In this document: in pieces, positions 45,303-52,820 of the stretch
How the letters are laid out: each line of letters starts with the position of its first letter
Position numbering within the stretch: the first letter of the stretch is position 1
NCBI RefSeq assembly: GCF_037101375.1
Contig: NZ_AP029019.1
Span: 372,001 to 436,000 of the forward strand
Source: Acidovorax sp. DW039
Lineage (GTDB): Bacteria > Pseudomonadota > Gammaproteobacteria > Burkholderiales > Burkholderiaceae_C
Length of the DNA stretch: 64,000 bases
Direction of reading: 5' to 3'
Made by a program: the position numbers and the translations under genes
The notes under the pieces: generated by a model
What the model saw: only the letters and a program-made list of their open reading frames with translations
Told to the model about the DNA's origin: nothing
Database searches by the model: none

Positions 45303-46187
45303 ATGTGCTTCTTGTGCCTCACACCGTTTGACCACGCTAACGAACCAGCCTTGATGGGCGGTGCCGCCCCATCATCGCCCTGGCAGGCGCGGCGGGCCTT
45401 TTTGCTGGTGGCTGGCGGTGCCGTGGCCGCCCCTGCGCTGGCACAAGTCGATGTCGGCAACGCCTCTGCCATGCGCAAGCTGGTGCCTGCCGAAACGCTG
45501 GAACAGTCTGCCGCGCAGCAATACCGCCAGATGCTGGAACAGGCGCGATCCAAGCGGGCCCTGGCTCCGCAGGAGCACCCCCAACTGCAGCGACTGCGGG
45601 TGATTGCCCAACGCATCATTCCTTTTGCCAATCCATGGAATGACCGCGCACGGCAGTGGCAGTGGGAGGTCAACCTCATCGGCAGCCAGCAAATCAACGC
45701 CTTTTGCATGCCTGGCGGCAAGATTGCGTTCTACACCGGCATCCTCGACAAGCTGCAGCTGACCGATGACGAGGCAGCCATGGTCATGGGCCATGAAATG
45801 GCTCACGCCCTGCGCGAGCACGCCCGTGCCCGTCTGGCCAAAACGCAGGCCACGAACCTGGGGGTGCGCTTGGGGGCGCAGTTGCTGGGGCTCGGAGATC
45901 TGGGACATGCCGCTGCGGGGCTGGGGGCGCAGCTGCTCACGCTCAAATTCAGCCGGACTGATGAGACGGATGCCGACCTGGTGGGGCTGGAATTGGCCGC
46001 GCGGGCGGGTTACCGGCCTGACGCAGCCGTGAGCCTGTGGCAGAAGATGGGCAAGGCGTCTGGCAGTCAGCAGGCGGGGCTGGCGTTTCTCTCCACCCAC
46101 CCTTCGGGGCCAGACCGCATCCGTGAACTGCAGCAGAACGTGCCCCGTGTGCAAGGGCTCTACCAGTCAGCACCCAAACCCGGTTGA
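45303..46187 (+). CDS. M48-family metalloprotease (exported)
   Basis: 294 residues. An N-terminal hydrophobic segment ARRAFLLVAGGAVAAPALAQ (about residues 29-48) looks like a signal peptide. The zinc motif HExxH occurs in VMGHEMAHALREH near residue 163, with the third ligand in DETDADLVGLELAARAGY (near 218). The C-terminal STHPSGPDRIREL segment is typical of Oma1/LoiP/BepA-type periplasmic M48 proteases acting in outer-membrane quality control. The start may lie at an internal Met nearer the signal peptide. Confidence 0.9.
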   Translation: MCFLCLTPFDHANEPALMGGAAPSSPWQARRAFLLVAGGAVAAPALAQVDVGNASAMRKLVPAETLEQSAAQQYRQMLEQARSKRALAPQEHPQLQRLRVIAQRIIPFANPWNDRARQWQWEVNLIGSQQINAFCMPGGKIAFYTGILDKLQLTDDEAAMVMGHEMAHALREHARARLAKTQATNLGVRLGAQLLGLGDLGHAAAGLGAQLLTLKFSRTDETDADLVGLELAARAGYRPDAAVSLWQKMGKASGSQQAGLAFLSTHPSGPDRIRELQQNVPRVQGLYQSAPKPG

Positions 46188-46229
46188 TGCCAACCTCACC
46201 CGGCCCTTTGCGTTGATGAACCGGGTCTG

Positions 46230-47312
46230 TCAGCCCACGCTCACACAATTGCGCCCGGCGCGTTTGCTGGCATACAGCGCTTGGTCTGCACGGGCGGTGG
46301 CGGCTTTCAGGTCTTGCGCATCCTGCACCAGCGTCACTCCAAACGAAAGCGTGACGCGCAGGGGCTGCTCTCCTTCACTCAGGTCCCCCAGGTCCAGGCT
46401 GCTGTCCTGCACCGCCTGGCGTATGCGTTCGGCCACCTGCCTGGCTGTGGCGGTATCAGTGTAGGGCAGCAGGGCCAGAAACTCCTCGCCGCCCCAGCGG
46501 GCCAGCAGATCGTCTTCGCGCAGATGTCCGGCCATGGTGCGTGCCACCGCCTGCAGTACCTTGTCACCCACGGCGTGGCCATGGGTGTCGTTGACTCGCT
46601 TGAAGTGATCCACATCGCAGAGCCACAGGGCGACCGGCGCGCCTTGCCGAGCGCATTTTTCCAGCGTGGCGCTGGCCTGCTCCTGAAAATGACTGCGGTT
46701 GAACAGTCCCGTGAGCCCATCCAGCGTGGCCAGTTTCAGCAGGCGCCTTTCTGCGATCAGGATGGTGCGGCGGTAGTAGGCCGCCAACGCCGCAGACAGG
46801 GCAAACGCAATGCAGATGTGGATCCAGTTGACCAGCTGCATGCCGTTGCCCGGCAAGGGGTCTAGCGGCCCTGTGTAGTCGCACAGCACCCGCAGGCCCA
46901 TGTAGTAAGACAGCAGCGCCAGCACGATGGGCGCTGCATACCGCCCGGCATTGGCAATCACGATGGCGGGGATGAATAGCAGCAGGTAGTAGTGAAAGCC
47001 GCTGTCCCACCCAATCAGCAGCGAGCCCAGGGCAGAGTGACTGATGACTTCTGTCCATATCAGCAGCAGCGCCGCCACATTGCGCCGCCGCTGGATCAGC
47101 GCATAGGCCCCCAGGTACAGCGCAATACTGGCCAGATTGACCAGCGCCAGCGGCCTGGACCCCAGCCACAGAAACAAACCGATGTACCCGAGGTCAATGC
47201 ACGCGGCCGTGAGCGCCACCCGCTGCACCATGGCCCAGTACGCTTTGCCCGCCAGGCTGGAGCCGCGCGGGGGCGTGGAGGGTGACGGCAGCACGGAGGG
47301 TGGAAACGACAT
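46230..47312 (-). CDS. Membrane-bound diguanylate cyclase (GGDEF)
   Basis: 360 residues from ATG 47310-47312 (MSFPPSVLPSPS); an in-frame ATG at 47393 could add 27 residues, and neither has a clear ribosome site. About six hydrophobic helices form an N-terminal membrane domain. The GGDEF domain starts near residue 195 (LDGLTGLFNRSHFQ) with the active-site GGEEF in LARWGGEEFLALLPY. No RxxD inhibitory site is obvious five residues before it. It makes cyclic di-GMP; the input signal is unknown. Confidence 0.9.
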   Translation of the reverse strand: MSFPPSVLPSPSTPPRGSSLAGKAYWAMVQRVALTAACIDLGYIGLFLWLGSRPLALVNLASIALYLGAYALIQRRRNVAALLLIWTEVISHSALGSLLIGWDSGFHYYLLLFIPAIVIANAGRYAAPIVLALLSYYMGLRVLCDYTGPLDPLPGNGMQLVNWIHICIAFALSAALAAYYRRTILIAERRLLKLATLDGLTGLFNRSHFQEQASATLEKCARQGAPVALWLCDVDHFKRVNDTHGHAVGDKVLQAVARTMAGHLREDDLLARWGGEEFLALLPYTDTATARQVAERIRQAVQDSSLDLGDLSEGEQPLRVTLSFGVTLVQDAQDLKAATARADQALYASKRAGRNCVSVG

Positions 47313-47646
47313 GACGCAGTGCGGGCCGGTGGCTCTGAGCCATCCCTTTGAACGGCTTCTCAGGAGCTTACCGATGATTACAAAGTGATACATCGTAACC
47401 AGTCAGCCCACCCCAGGTCGCGAAAACAGGCGGGGTTTGGCAGGCCTGTTCAGCTGTCTGGTCGATGCTGCTGTCTGACATGCACTGCGACCTTATGCGA
47501 CCGCCTTGTGCTTTGATGGAAAGCGTGCCTGGCACGCTAGCTATCCGGTAATCGCAGGCAAAAAGCTGGAAATCATTATGGAATAAGCGCAAGATGCTAT
47601 GAAGTTTGTAGTGATCTCCTGCGGAGCCTTTGAACCCCCATGCCGC
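47313..47646. other. Noncoding gap with repeat copy
   Basis: Between the diguanylate cyclase and the dehydrogenase genes. It may hold the longer N-terminus of the cyclase (to 47393). The rest contains a diverged GCCTGGCACGCTAGCTATC segment and a repeat copy at 47577-47612. No further gene is seen. Confidence 0.5.
47577..47612 (-). repeat. Dispersed intergenic repeat copy
   Basis: Minus-strand copy reading AAACTTCATAGCATCTTGCG then CTTATTCCATAA, 35 bp after the stop of the dehydrogenase gene. Confidence 0.6.
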
Positions 47647-48603
47647 TCACACCGCATTTTTGAGCGCCTCCAGACCCCCCGCAATCGTCTGCGCCAACAC
47701 CTCTGCACTGGTGCGCAGGGCCGTGGCTTCTTCTTCTGCCAGCGGTGGCAGGTAAGGCGTGGAAGCCCCCGTGCGTCCGATCACATGGGGCAGCGAGACG
47801 CAGGTGCGTTGCACGCCCAGCAGCTCGGGCAGGTAGGTGGAGACGGTGAACACGCTGCGTTCGTCGCCCACGATGGCCCGCACCAGGCGGGCGATGCAGC
47901 CGCCGATGCCGAAGTTGGAGACGCCCTTGCCCGCCTTGATGCGGTAGGCGGCGGTGCGCACGTCTTCGGCCATGGTGCGCTGCAGGGCAGCGTCGATAGG
48001 GCGGCCGCTTTGCCGGGCAAAGTCCAGGAGCGGCAGGCCGCCCACCTGGGCGCCCGACCACAGCAGCACTTCCGAGTCGCCGTGCTCGCCCAGCACGTAG
48101 GCGTGCACCGAGCTGGGCGACACCTCCAGGTGGTGCGAGAGCCGGTCGCGAAAGCGAATCGAGTCCAGCGTGCAACCGGTGCCAATGGCGCGGCCCGGGG
48201 CCACGCCCCAGCGCTGCACGGCAATGGCGGGCATCACGTCCACCGGGTTGGTGGCAAACAGCAAGATGGTGTCGGGTGCGGCGCGCAGCACCTGCTCGGT
48301 GATGTGGTCCACGATGCGCAGGTTTTGCTGCAGCAGCTCCAGCCGTGTTTGTCCGGGCTTGAGGCTCGCGCCTGCGGTGATCACCACCACGGCAGCGCCC
48401 GCCAGGTCGGCATAACTGCCCTCCTGCACCCGGGCCGCTGTGCCAAAGGCGGCGGCGTGGCCAATGTCGGCGGCCTCGCCTGCAGCGCGGGCGGGGTCCA
48501 CGTCCACCAGCACGATGTCGCTGATGCCGGGCGTGGACGAGAGCAGGTAGCTGGCGGCGGCGCCGACTTGGCCCGCGCCGATCACTCCGATGCGTGCGCC
48601 CAT
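47647..48603 (-). CDS. Lactate/malate dehydrogenase-family enzyme (L-2-hydroxyacid dehydrogenase)
   Basis: 318 residues, LDH/MDH superfamily. N-terminal GVIGAGQVGAAASYLL binds NAD and VDVDPARAAGEA carries the acidic residue for the adenosine ribose, implying NAD rather than NADP. The active site is intact: catalytic His in LGEHGDSEV, Asp/Arg in LDSIRFRDRLS. In the specificity loop ITAGASLKPGQTRLELL, the residue that is Gln in lactate and Arg in malate dehydrogenases appears as Leu, so the true substrate may be a different 2-hydroxyacid. It lies directly downstream of a DASS anion transporter gene in the same orientation (1-bp gap). Confidence 0.85.
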   Translation of the reverse strand: MGARIGVIGAGQVGAAASYLLSSTPGISDIVLVDVDPARAAGEAADIGHAAAFGTAARVQEGSYADLAGAAVVVITAGASLKPGQTRLELLQQNLRIVDHITEQVLRAAPDTILLFATNPVDVMPAIAVQRWGVAPGRAIGTGCTLDSIRFRDRLSHHLEVSPSSVHAYVLGEHGDSEVLLWSGAQVGGLPLLDFARQSGRPIDAALQRTMAEDVRTAAYRIKAGKGVSNFGIGGCIARLVRAIVGDERSVFTVSTYLPELLGVQRTCVSLPHVIGRTGASTPYLPPLAEEEATALRTSAEVLAQTIAGGLEALKNAV

Positions 48604-48604
48604 G

Positions 48605-50167
48605 TCACAGCACTCCCATCATGGGCCACAGCGTGGCTGACAGCAGCAGGATGAGGCCCAGCCCGGCCAGCGTGAGCAGCAGGCCCACCTTGGCAAACTG
48701 GCTGGTGCCAAAGGCCCCGGTGCCGTAGCACAGCATGTTCTGCGGTGCGTTGGTGGGCAGGATGAAGCCGAACGAGACGACAAAGCTCTGGATCATGACG
48801 ATGCCAAAAGCCGTCTCTTTGGACACGGGCAGCGATTGCGCAAACGCAATGAAGATGGGGATGAGCGTGCTGGCCAGCCCCGTGGCCGAGGCAAAGCCCA
48901 GGTGCAGCACGATGCTGAACAGAGAGAGCGCACCAATCACCGCCACCACGGGCAGGGCCGACAGGCCCATCTGGCCCAGCGTCTGCTGCGCCAGCCAGGC
49001 GGCTGCGCCGGTCTTGGACAGCAGGTTGCCCAGCGAGATGGACGCGGCAAACAGCACCACCGTGCCCCAGGGCACGAGCTTTTCGGCCTGCGACCAGTGC
49101 ATCACGCCGATCTTGGGCATGAGCAGCAGGGCAATGCACAGTTGCGTGGTGGTGGTGGTGTCAAACGGGTGCAGCATGCCTTCGGTGGACCACATCACCA
49201 GCAGCAGCAGGGCCACGGCGATCAGGCGCTTTTCAGGGGCGGTGACGGGGCCCAGGGCCTGGAGCTGCTCGCGCAGCTTTTCGGTGGCGTTTTCGCTGGA
49301 TTCAACCGAGGGCTTCAAGATCCACAGCGACACGAAGAACAGCACCACGCTCATGCCCAGGGTGAAGGGCAGGGCTGTGAGGAACCACTGGCTCCAGGTC
49401 ACGGAGTGGCCAAACGTGGTCTGCATGAAATTCAGGCTGATCAGGTTCTGCGCCGCGCCGGTCTTGATGGCCATGTTGAAGATGGAGCAGGCCTGCGCGG
49501 TGACGATCATCAGCGCCGCGCCCAGGCTGCTGCCCACGGGCAGGCCCAGTGCGGCGGTGATGCCCACCATGATCGGGATCACTGCGCCCACGCGCGCTGT
49601 GGCCGATGGGATGAACAGCGCCAGCACAAAACCCACCAGCATTGCGCCCACCGTGAGCCGCGCGGGCGAGATGCCCACCCGGCTCATCACGATGAGGGCC
49701 ACGCGCTTGTCCAGCCCCGTGTGCTTGAGTGCCACGGCCAGGAACAGCGCGGCGGCCACCAGCAGCACGGCGGTGGACGAGAAGCCGCCCAGCATGGTGG
49801 TCAGCGCATCGGCTGAGTTCATCGGCTTGGCACCGGGGGTGAGGGACTTGCCCATCAACCCCAGCACCGCCATGCCGGTGAGGATGACGGCGCTGTTGGC
49901 GGGCGATACGCATTCGCTGATCCACAGCGTGATGACCAGTGCCAGCAGCGCCAGCGCCACTTGCCCGGAGGCCGTGAGGCCCGCAGGTGTGGGCAGCATC
50001 AGCACCAGGCCATACAGCGCCACGGCCAGGATCAGAAAGCCGAACTTGCGGTTGGAGCTGGGCTCGGGATGCGAGGTGATGGGGGGCGCAGTCTGTGCTG
50101 CGGAAGGCGTTGTCGAGGAGCTGCTGGGTGCAGCAGAAGCGGAAACAGAAGCAGGAACGGATGACAT
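48605..50167 (-). CDS. DASS/SLC13-family anion:sodium symporter
   Basis: 520 residues from ATG 50165-50167. After a Ser/Ala/Thr-rich N-terminal leader of about 40 residues there are 11-12 hydrophobic helices. SNT-type motifs are visible: FIPSATARVGAVIPIMVGIT in the first half and SFVVSFGFILPTNAPQNML in the second, the twin hairpin/SNT regions of CitT/DASS carriers. It probably imports di- or tricarboxylates or sulfonated/hydroxy acids with sodium. It is co-transcribed with the LDH-fold enzyme downstream, so a hydroxyacid substrate is the best guess. Confidence 0.9.
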   Translation of the reverse strand: MSSVPASVSASAAPSSSSTTPSAAQTAPPITSHPEPSSNRKFGFLILAVALYGLVLMLPTPAGLTASGQVALALLALVITLWISECVSPANSAVILTGMAVLGLMGKSLTPGAKPMNSADALTTMLGGFSSTAVLLVAAALFLAVALKHTGLDKRVALIVMSRVGISPARLTVGAMLVGFVLALFIPSATARVGAVIPIMVGITAALGLPVGSSLGAALMIVTAQACSIFNMAIKTGAAQNLISLNFMQTTFGHSVTWSQWFLTALPFTLGMSVVLFFVSLWILKPSVESSENATEKLREQLQALGPVTAPEKRLIAVALLLLVMWSTEGMLHPFDTTTTTQLCIALLLMPKIGVMHWSQAEKLVPWGTVVLFAASISLGNLLSKTGAAAWLAQQTLGQMGLSALPVVAVIGALSLFSIVLHLGFASATGLASTLIPIFIAFAQSLPVSKETAFGIVMIQSFVVSFGFILPTNAPQNMLCYGTGAFGTSQFAKVGLLLTLAGLGLILLLSATLWPMMGVL

Positions 50168-50516
50168 GAGAGAACACTTTCTTGTTGTGTCCGGTGGCTC
50201 ATGTCCGCGGCGGGATCGCCGCCACGGCACACGGGCCACCGGAAGAGGCGGCACCTCCGCGCCGCCCTGTGCCACAGCATGCTCCCGCAGCGGGGGGACA
50301 GTGTTGATGCGGATCAAGCCTCGGCGGTATGGTCTTCACTGCTCGCAAACGCGATCGTCGCAAATGAAAAAGCGCAGGCAGCTATCAAATCAATAGCTGC
50401 CTGCGCTTTATTTATGAGCGCTATGGGGTGTTTTTGCTCAGATCCTGGTTGCCGTCCCCTGAATTTGCGCCCAACCCGGATGATCTGCCTGGTGGGCAGG
50501 GCTTGTTCAGAAAGCC
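50168..50516. other. Noncoding gap with head-to-head repeats
   Basis: Contains the 17-bp inverted repeat 50369-50409 and likely the promoter of the DASS gene. No open frame with coding character is seen. Confidence 0.5.
50366..50425. repeat. Two head-to-head copies of the dispersed repeat forming a perfect hairpin
   Basis: AAAGCGCAGGCAGCTAT (50369-50385) is exactly complementary to ATAGCTGCCTGCGCTTT (50393-50409) around a 7-base loop, followed by TATTTATGAGCGCTATGG. This is the core repeat in both orientations and can fold into a 17-bp stem with T-rich flanks, so it may act as a terminator for the MBL-fold gene (stop 50517). Confidence 0.75.
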
Positions 50517-51155
50517 TCAGGTATTGCCCACATAAGGGTTCGTCTTGCGCTCGCGCCCGAAGGTGCTTTCGGGTCCATGGCCCGGGATAAACACCGTCTG
50601 GTCCCCCATGGGCCACAGGCGCTGGGTGATGCTGTCGATGAGCTGCTGGTGATTGCCTTGCGGAAAGTCCGTGCGGCCAATGCTGCCCGCAAACAGCACA
50701 TCGCCCACAAACGCCCGGTCAATCTGCGGTGCATGAAACACCACATGGCCCGGTGTGTGGCCCGGGCAATGGCGCACGTTCAGCGTTTCATGGCCCACTT
50801 GCACCGTGTCGCCATCCTGCAGCCAGCGCGTGGGCGTGAAATGCTGCGCGGGCGGAAAACCGAACATCGCGCTTTGCTGGGGCAGCCCATCAATCCAGAA
50901 CTGATCCCCCGGATGCGGCCCCACGATAGGCAACTGCATGCGCTGCGCCAGCTCCCCCGCCCCGCCCGCGTGGTCGATATGGGCATGGGTCAGCCAGATC
51001 TGCGTGAGCGTCAACCCCCGGCGCTGCACTTCAGCCAGCAGCACGTCCAAGTCCCCTCCCGGGTCCACTACAGCGGCTTGCTGGGTGACATCGCACCACA
51101 GGAGAGAGGCGTTCTGCTGGAAAGCGGTGACGGGGATGGTTTCGTAGTGGAGCAT
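50517..51155 (-). CDS. MBL-fold metallohydrolase (glyoxalase II-like, YcbL family)
   Basis: 212 residues, single metallo-beta-lactamase domain. The metal motif HxHxDH is in WLTHAHIDHAGG (near residue 59), other ligands in VRHCPGHTPGHVVFH and VLFAGSIGRTDFPQGN, and the final His in FIPGHGPESTFGRER. This short glyoxalase II-like layout matches YcbL-type enzymes, which hydrolyse thioesters such as lactoylglutathione. Direct repeats just upstream (51174-51206) may control it. Confidence 0.9.
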   Translation of the reverse strand: MLHYETIPVTAFQQNASLLWCDVTQQAAVVDPGGDLDVLLAEVQRRGLTLTQIWLTHAHIDHAGGAGELAQRMQLPIVGPHPGDQFWIDGLPQQSAMFGFPPAQHFTPTRWLQDGDTVQVGHETLNVRHCPGHTPGHVVFHAPQIDRAFVGDVLFAGSIGRTDFPQGNHQQLIDSITQRLWPMGDQTVFIPGHGPESTFGRERKTNPYVGNT

Positions 51156-51173
51156 GGAAGAATGAAGGGAGTG

Positions 51174-51206
51174 CTGAACAAAGTTTTAAAAAACTGAACA
51201 TAGTTT
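51174..51206. promoter_or_regulatory. Direct repeats upstream of the MBL-fold gene
   Basis: CTGAACAAAGTTT (51174-51186) and CTGAACATAGTTT (51194-51206), 12 of 13 identical and exactly 20 bp apart, start 19 bp upstream of the hydrolase ATG. Spacing of two helical turns suits cooperative binding by a regulator on one face of the DNA. Confidence 0.45.
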
Positions 51207-51437
51207 CAAAGCTCGGTTCGTCGCAGATCTAGCGGCCCAAAACAAAGTCTCAAAATATGTTGAACTGATTGGACTTTATCAATCGTTCGCGTGGCCTGGC
51301 GTACCTGATAGGCGAGGAACGGAATAGCAAGGGGCAGCGCCGACTTTGCAAACTGCTGAAGAGTGGACAAGATGCGCAATTTCGCTAAGAGAGGCGTGAC
51401 CGTGGTGCTGAGCGCAGGTCTGACTCCAACATGATCG

Positions 51438-51475
51438 TAAAAATAAACTCTGTAACCTAAAAATAAAACCTGTAA
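51438..51475. repeat. Tandem 18-bp AT-rich repeat, 20-bp period
   Basis: TAAAAATAAACTCTGTAA (51438-51455) and TAAAAATAAAACCTGTAA (51458-51475) match at 16 of 18 positions. They are AT-rich in a GC-rich surrounding. Confidence 0.5.
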
Positions 51476-51507
51476 TGGTGATGTGCGCCTTTAGCCATGG
51501 TTTCCTC

Positions 51508-51530
51508 GCGCCTCAGTTGAGGCGCTTTTT
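51508..51530 (+). terminator. Orphan rho-independent terminator
   Basis: The stem GCGCCTCA (51508-51515) pairs with TGAGGCGC (51518-51525), a 2-base loop and a T-run (TTTTT then GTTTT) downstream on the plus strand. No plus-strand gene precedes it, so it may end a small RNA or be a remnant of a lost gene. Confidence 0.65.
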
Positions 51531-51875
51531 GTTTTCAGAACGCGAAGGCATGAAGGTGGTTGGATAGCTGCTTCAGGCTGGGAGCGGGTCGTCAGTCATT
51601 CCTGGCCAATGACCGCTCATTCCCCGACCGGGCATCTGGCTGGTTAGCGCAGTGCCTCAACCAGGCGGCGGGAGCGAAACCAGGGGCTCAGTAGTGGTTG
51701 AATTACGGATGCTCCACGGTCCGAGATGATCGGAGCCGAGGCATATGACAACAGCGGGTGCTGTCGAGTTGGTGCGCCTACGTCCGGAAACCATTCATCC
51801 ACCCGATGCCATACATGGGCACCAGTTGCGGGGAGCGGGCCTGCATGGATATATCGCGCCTTCGGTTTGTCTTGG

Positions 51876-52820
51876 CTATGCCCGCGCTGGTATTCCCTGC
51901 CGATTACGTTTGTCCACTGCCACGCGGAAAGCTTCAAGGTTTTCGATGTCTGCCAAGAGTTCTTCTGGATCCGGAATTGGAAGCCGTCCAACCGGGCTGG
52001 CCGCATCGTGCTCAAACTTCGAGCTCTTCGACATACCAGCTTCTATCTGCTTGTAGTCATCGTCAGTCACTACAACGGCTTTGAGCTTTTGTGTGGACAC
52101 GCCTTCGCCAAAACGCTGGACAACGCCATTGAACAAGACCTCTTCGACGCAACGCTCCCAGGCTAGGCGCAGTCGCCCGTAAGCCGCAGTCGTTAGCATT
52201 CGATGGCGGTCATCATCTCCGTCTTTCTTGGCTCGCTGGGCATCTACCTGCATTTGCCGTAATTGACCCACACGCGCCTTGGTTCCTTCGACATCGAACG
52301 GGAGACTTTGGGAGTGAACGCCAAAGCCGTTGGCAGTCCTTCGGATGTAGTTCTTGGCCAGCGATGCGCCAACGGCCTCAGCCTTCTGCTCCAAGATTGC
52401 GAGGAAGTAGATGTCGTGGGTGAAGATGATCACCTGCCTGACTTTTGATTCATGCGCGAGGCGCTCTGCCACCTCCCACCGGCGTCGATGGTCAAGGGAG
52501 GAGACGGGGTCGTCAAAGACGATGCCACCTTTGCCCTTTCCGAGTTTGATCTCCGCCAAGAAGGATGCGATGGCGATCGCACGTTGTTCACCTTCGCTTA
52601 GGACTGCGGATGGCGCGCCACCTCCGGGAAGCTGCAGCGTCAGCTTGAATTGAGTTTTGCCCCCTGGGGACTCGGGCTTCATGCCGATATACAGCTCATG
52701 GACTTTGAGGCAGCGAAGCTCAGCATTGAGCGCATCAGCGAGTTCTTGGCTGGCCATCGTCCGTGAAAGCTCTGTGGATTTGCGAGATATCGCGCGTGTA
52801 TCCATTGCATTGATGCACGC
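51876..52820 (-). pseudogene. Truncated AAA_13/PrrC-RloC-like ATPase, C-terminal part only
   Basis: About 314 codons: ATPase signature and Walker B as given for the fusion, followed by a C-terminal domain with RLRLAWERCVEEVLFNGVVQ and SKSSKFEHDAAS, which by spacing of Arg, Glu and His recalls the nuclease end of PrrC/RloC-type anticodon nucleases. That last comparison is tentative. The N-terminal half with Walker A is gone, removed with the deletion that joined it to IstA. The natural stop at 51876 is retained. It may be the remains of a phage-defence gene. Confidence 0.6.

Larger units (their letters stand above)
51156..51875. other. 720-bp gene-poor region at the edge of the scar
   Basis: No convincing gene. 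It holds two CTGAACA(A/T)AGTTT repeats (51174-51206), a pair of 18-bp TAAAAATAAA repeats (51438-51475) and an orphan terminator (51508-51530). The stretch 51644-51875 has an open frame antisense/overlapping the ATPase end without recognisable protein features. Confidence 0.5.

Noticed and set aside
47647..48603. Calling the LDH-fold enzyme malate dehydrogenase
   Set aside because: The specificity loop lacks the Arg that defines malate dehydrogenases; Leu is present instead, so a specific substrate is not assigned.
51156..51640. tRNA or attachment site bordering the scar region
   Set aside because: No cloverleaf-like sequence or terminal direct repeats of an integrated element could be found by reading both strands.
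51644..52015. Minus-strand open frame of 123 codons after the ATPase fragment
   Set aside because: No start signal, no recognisable motif, and it overlaps the ATPase end in another frame; treated as noncoding.
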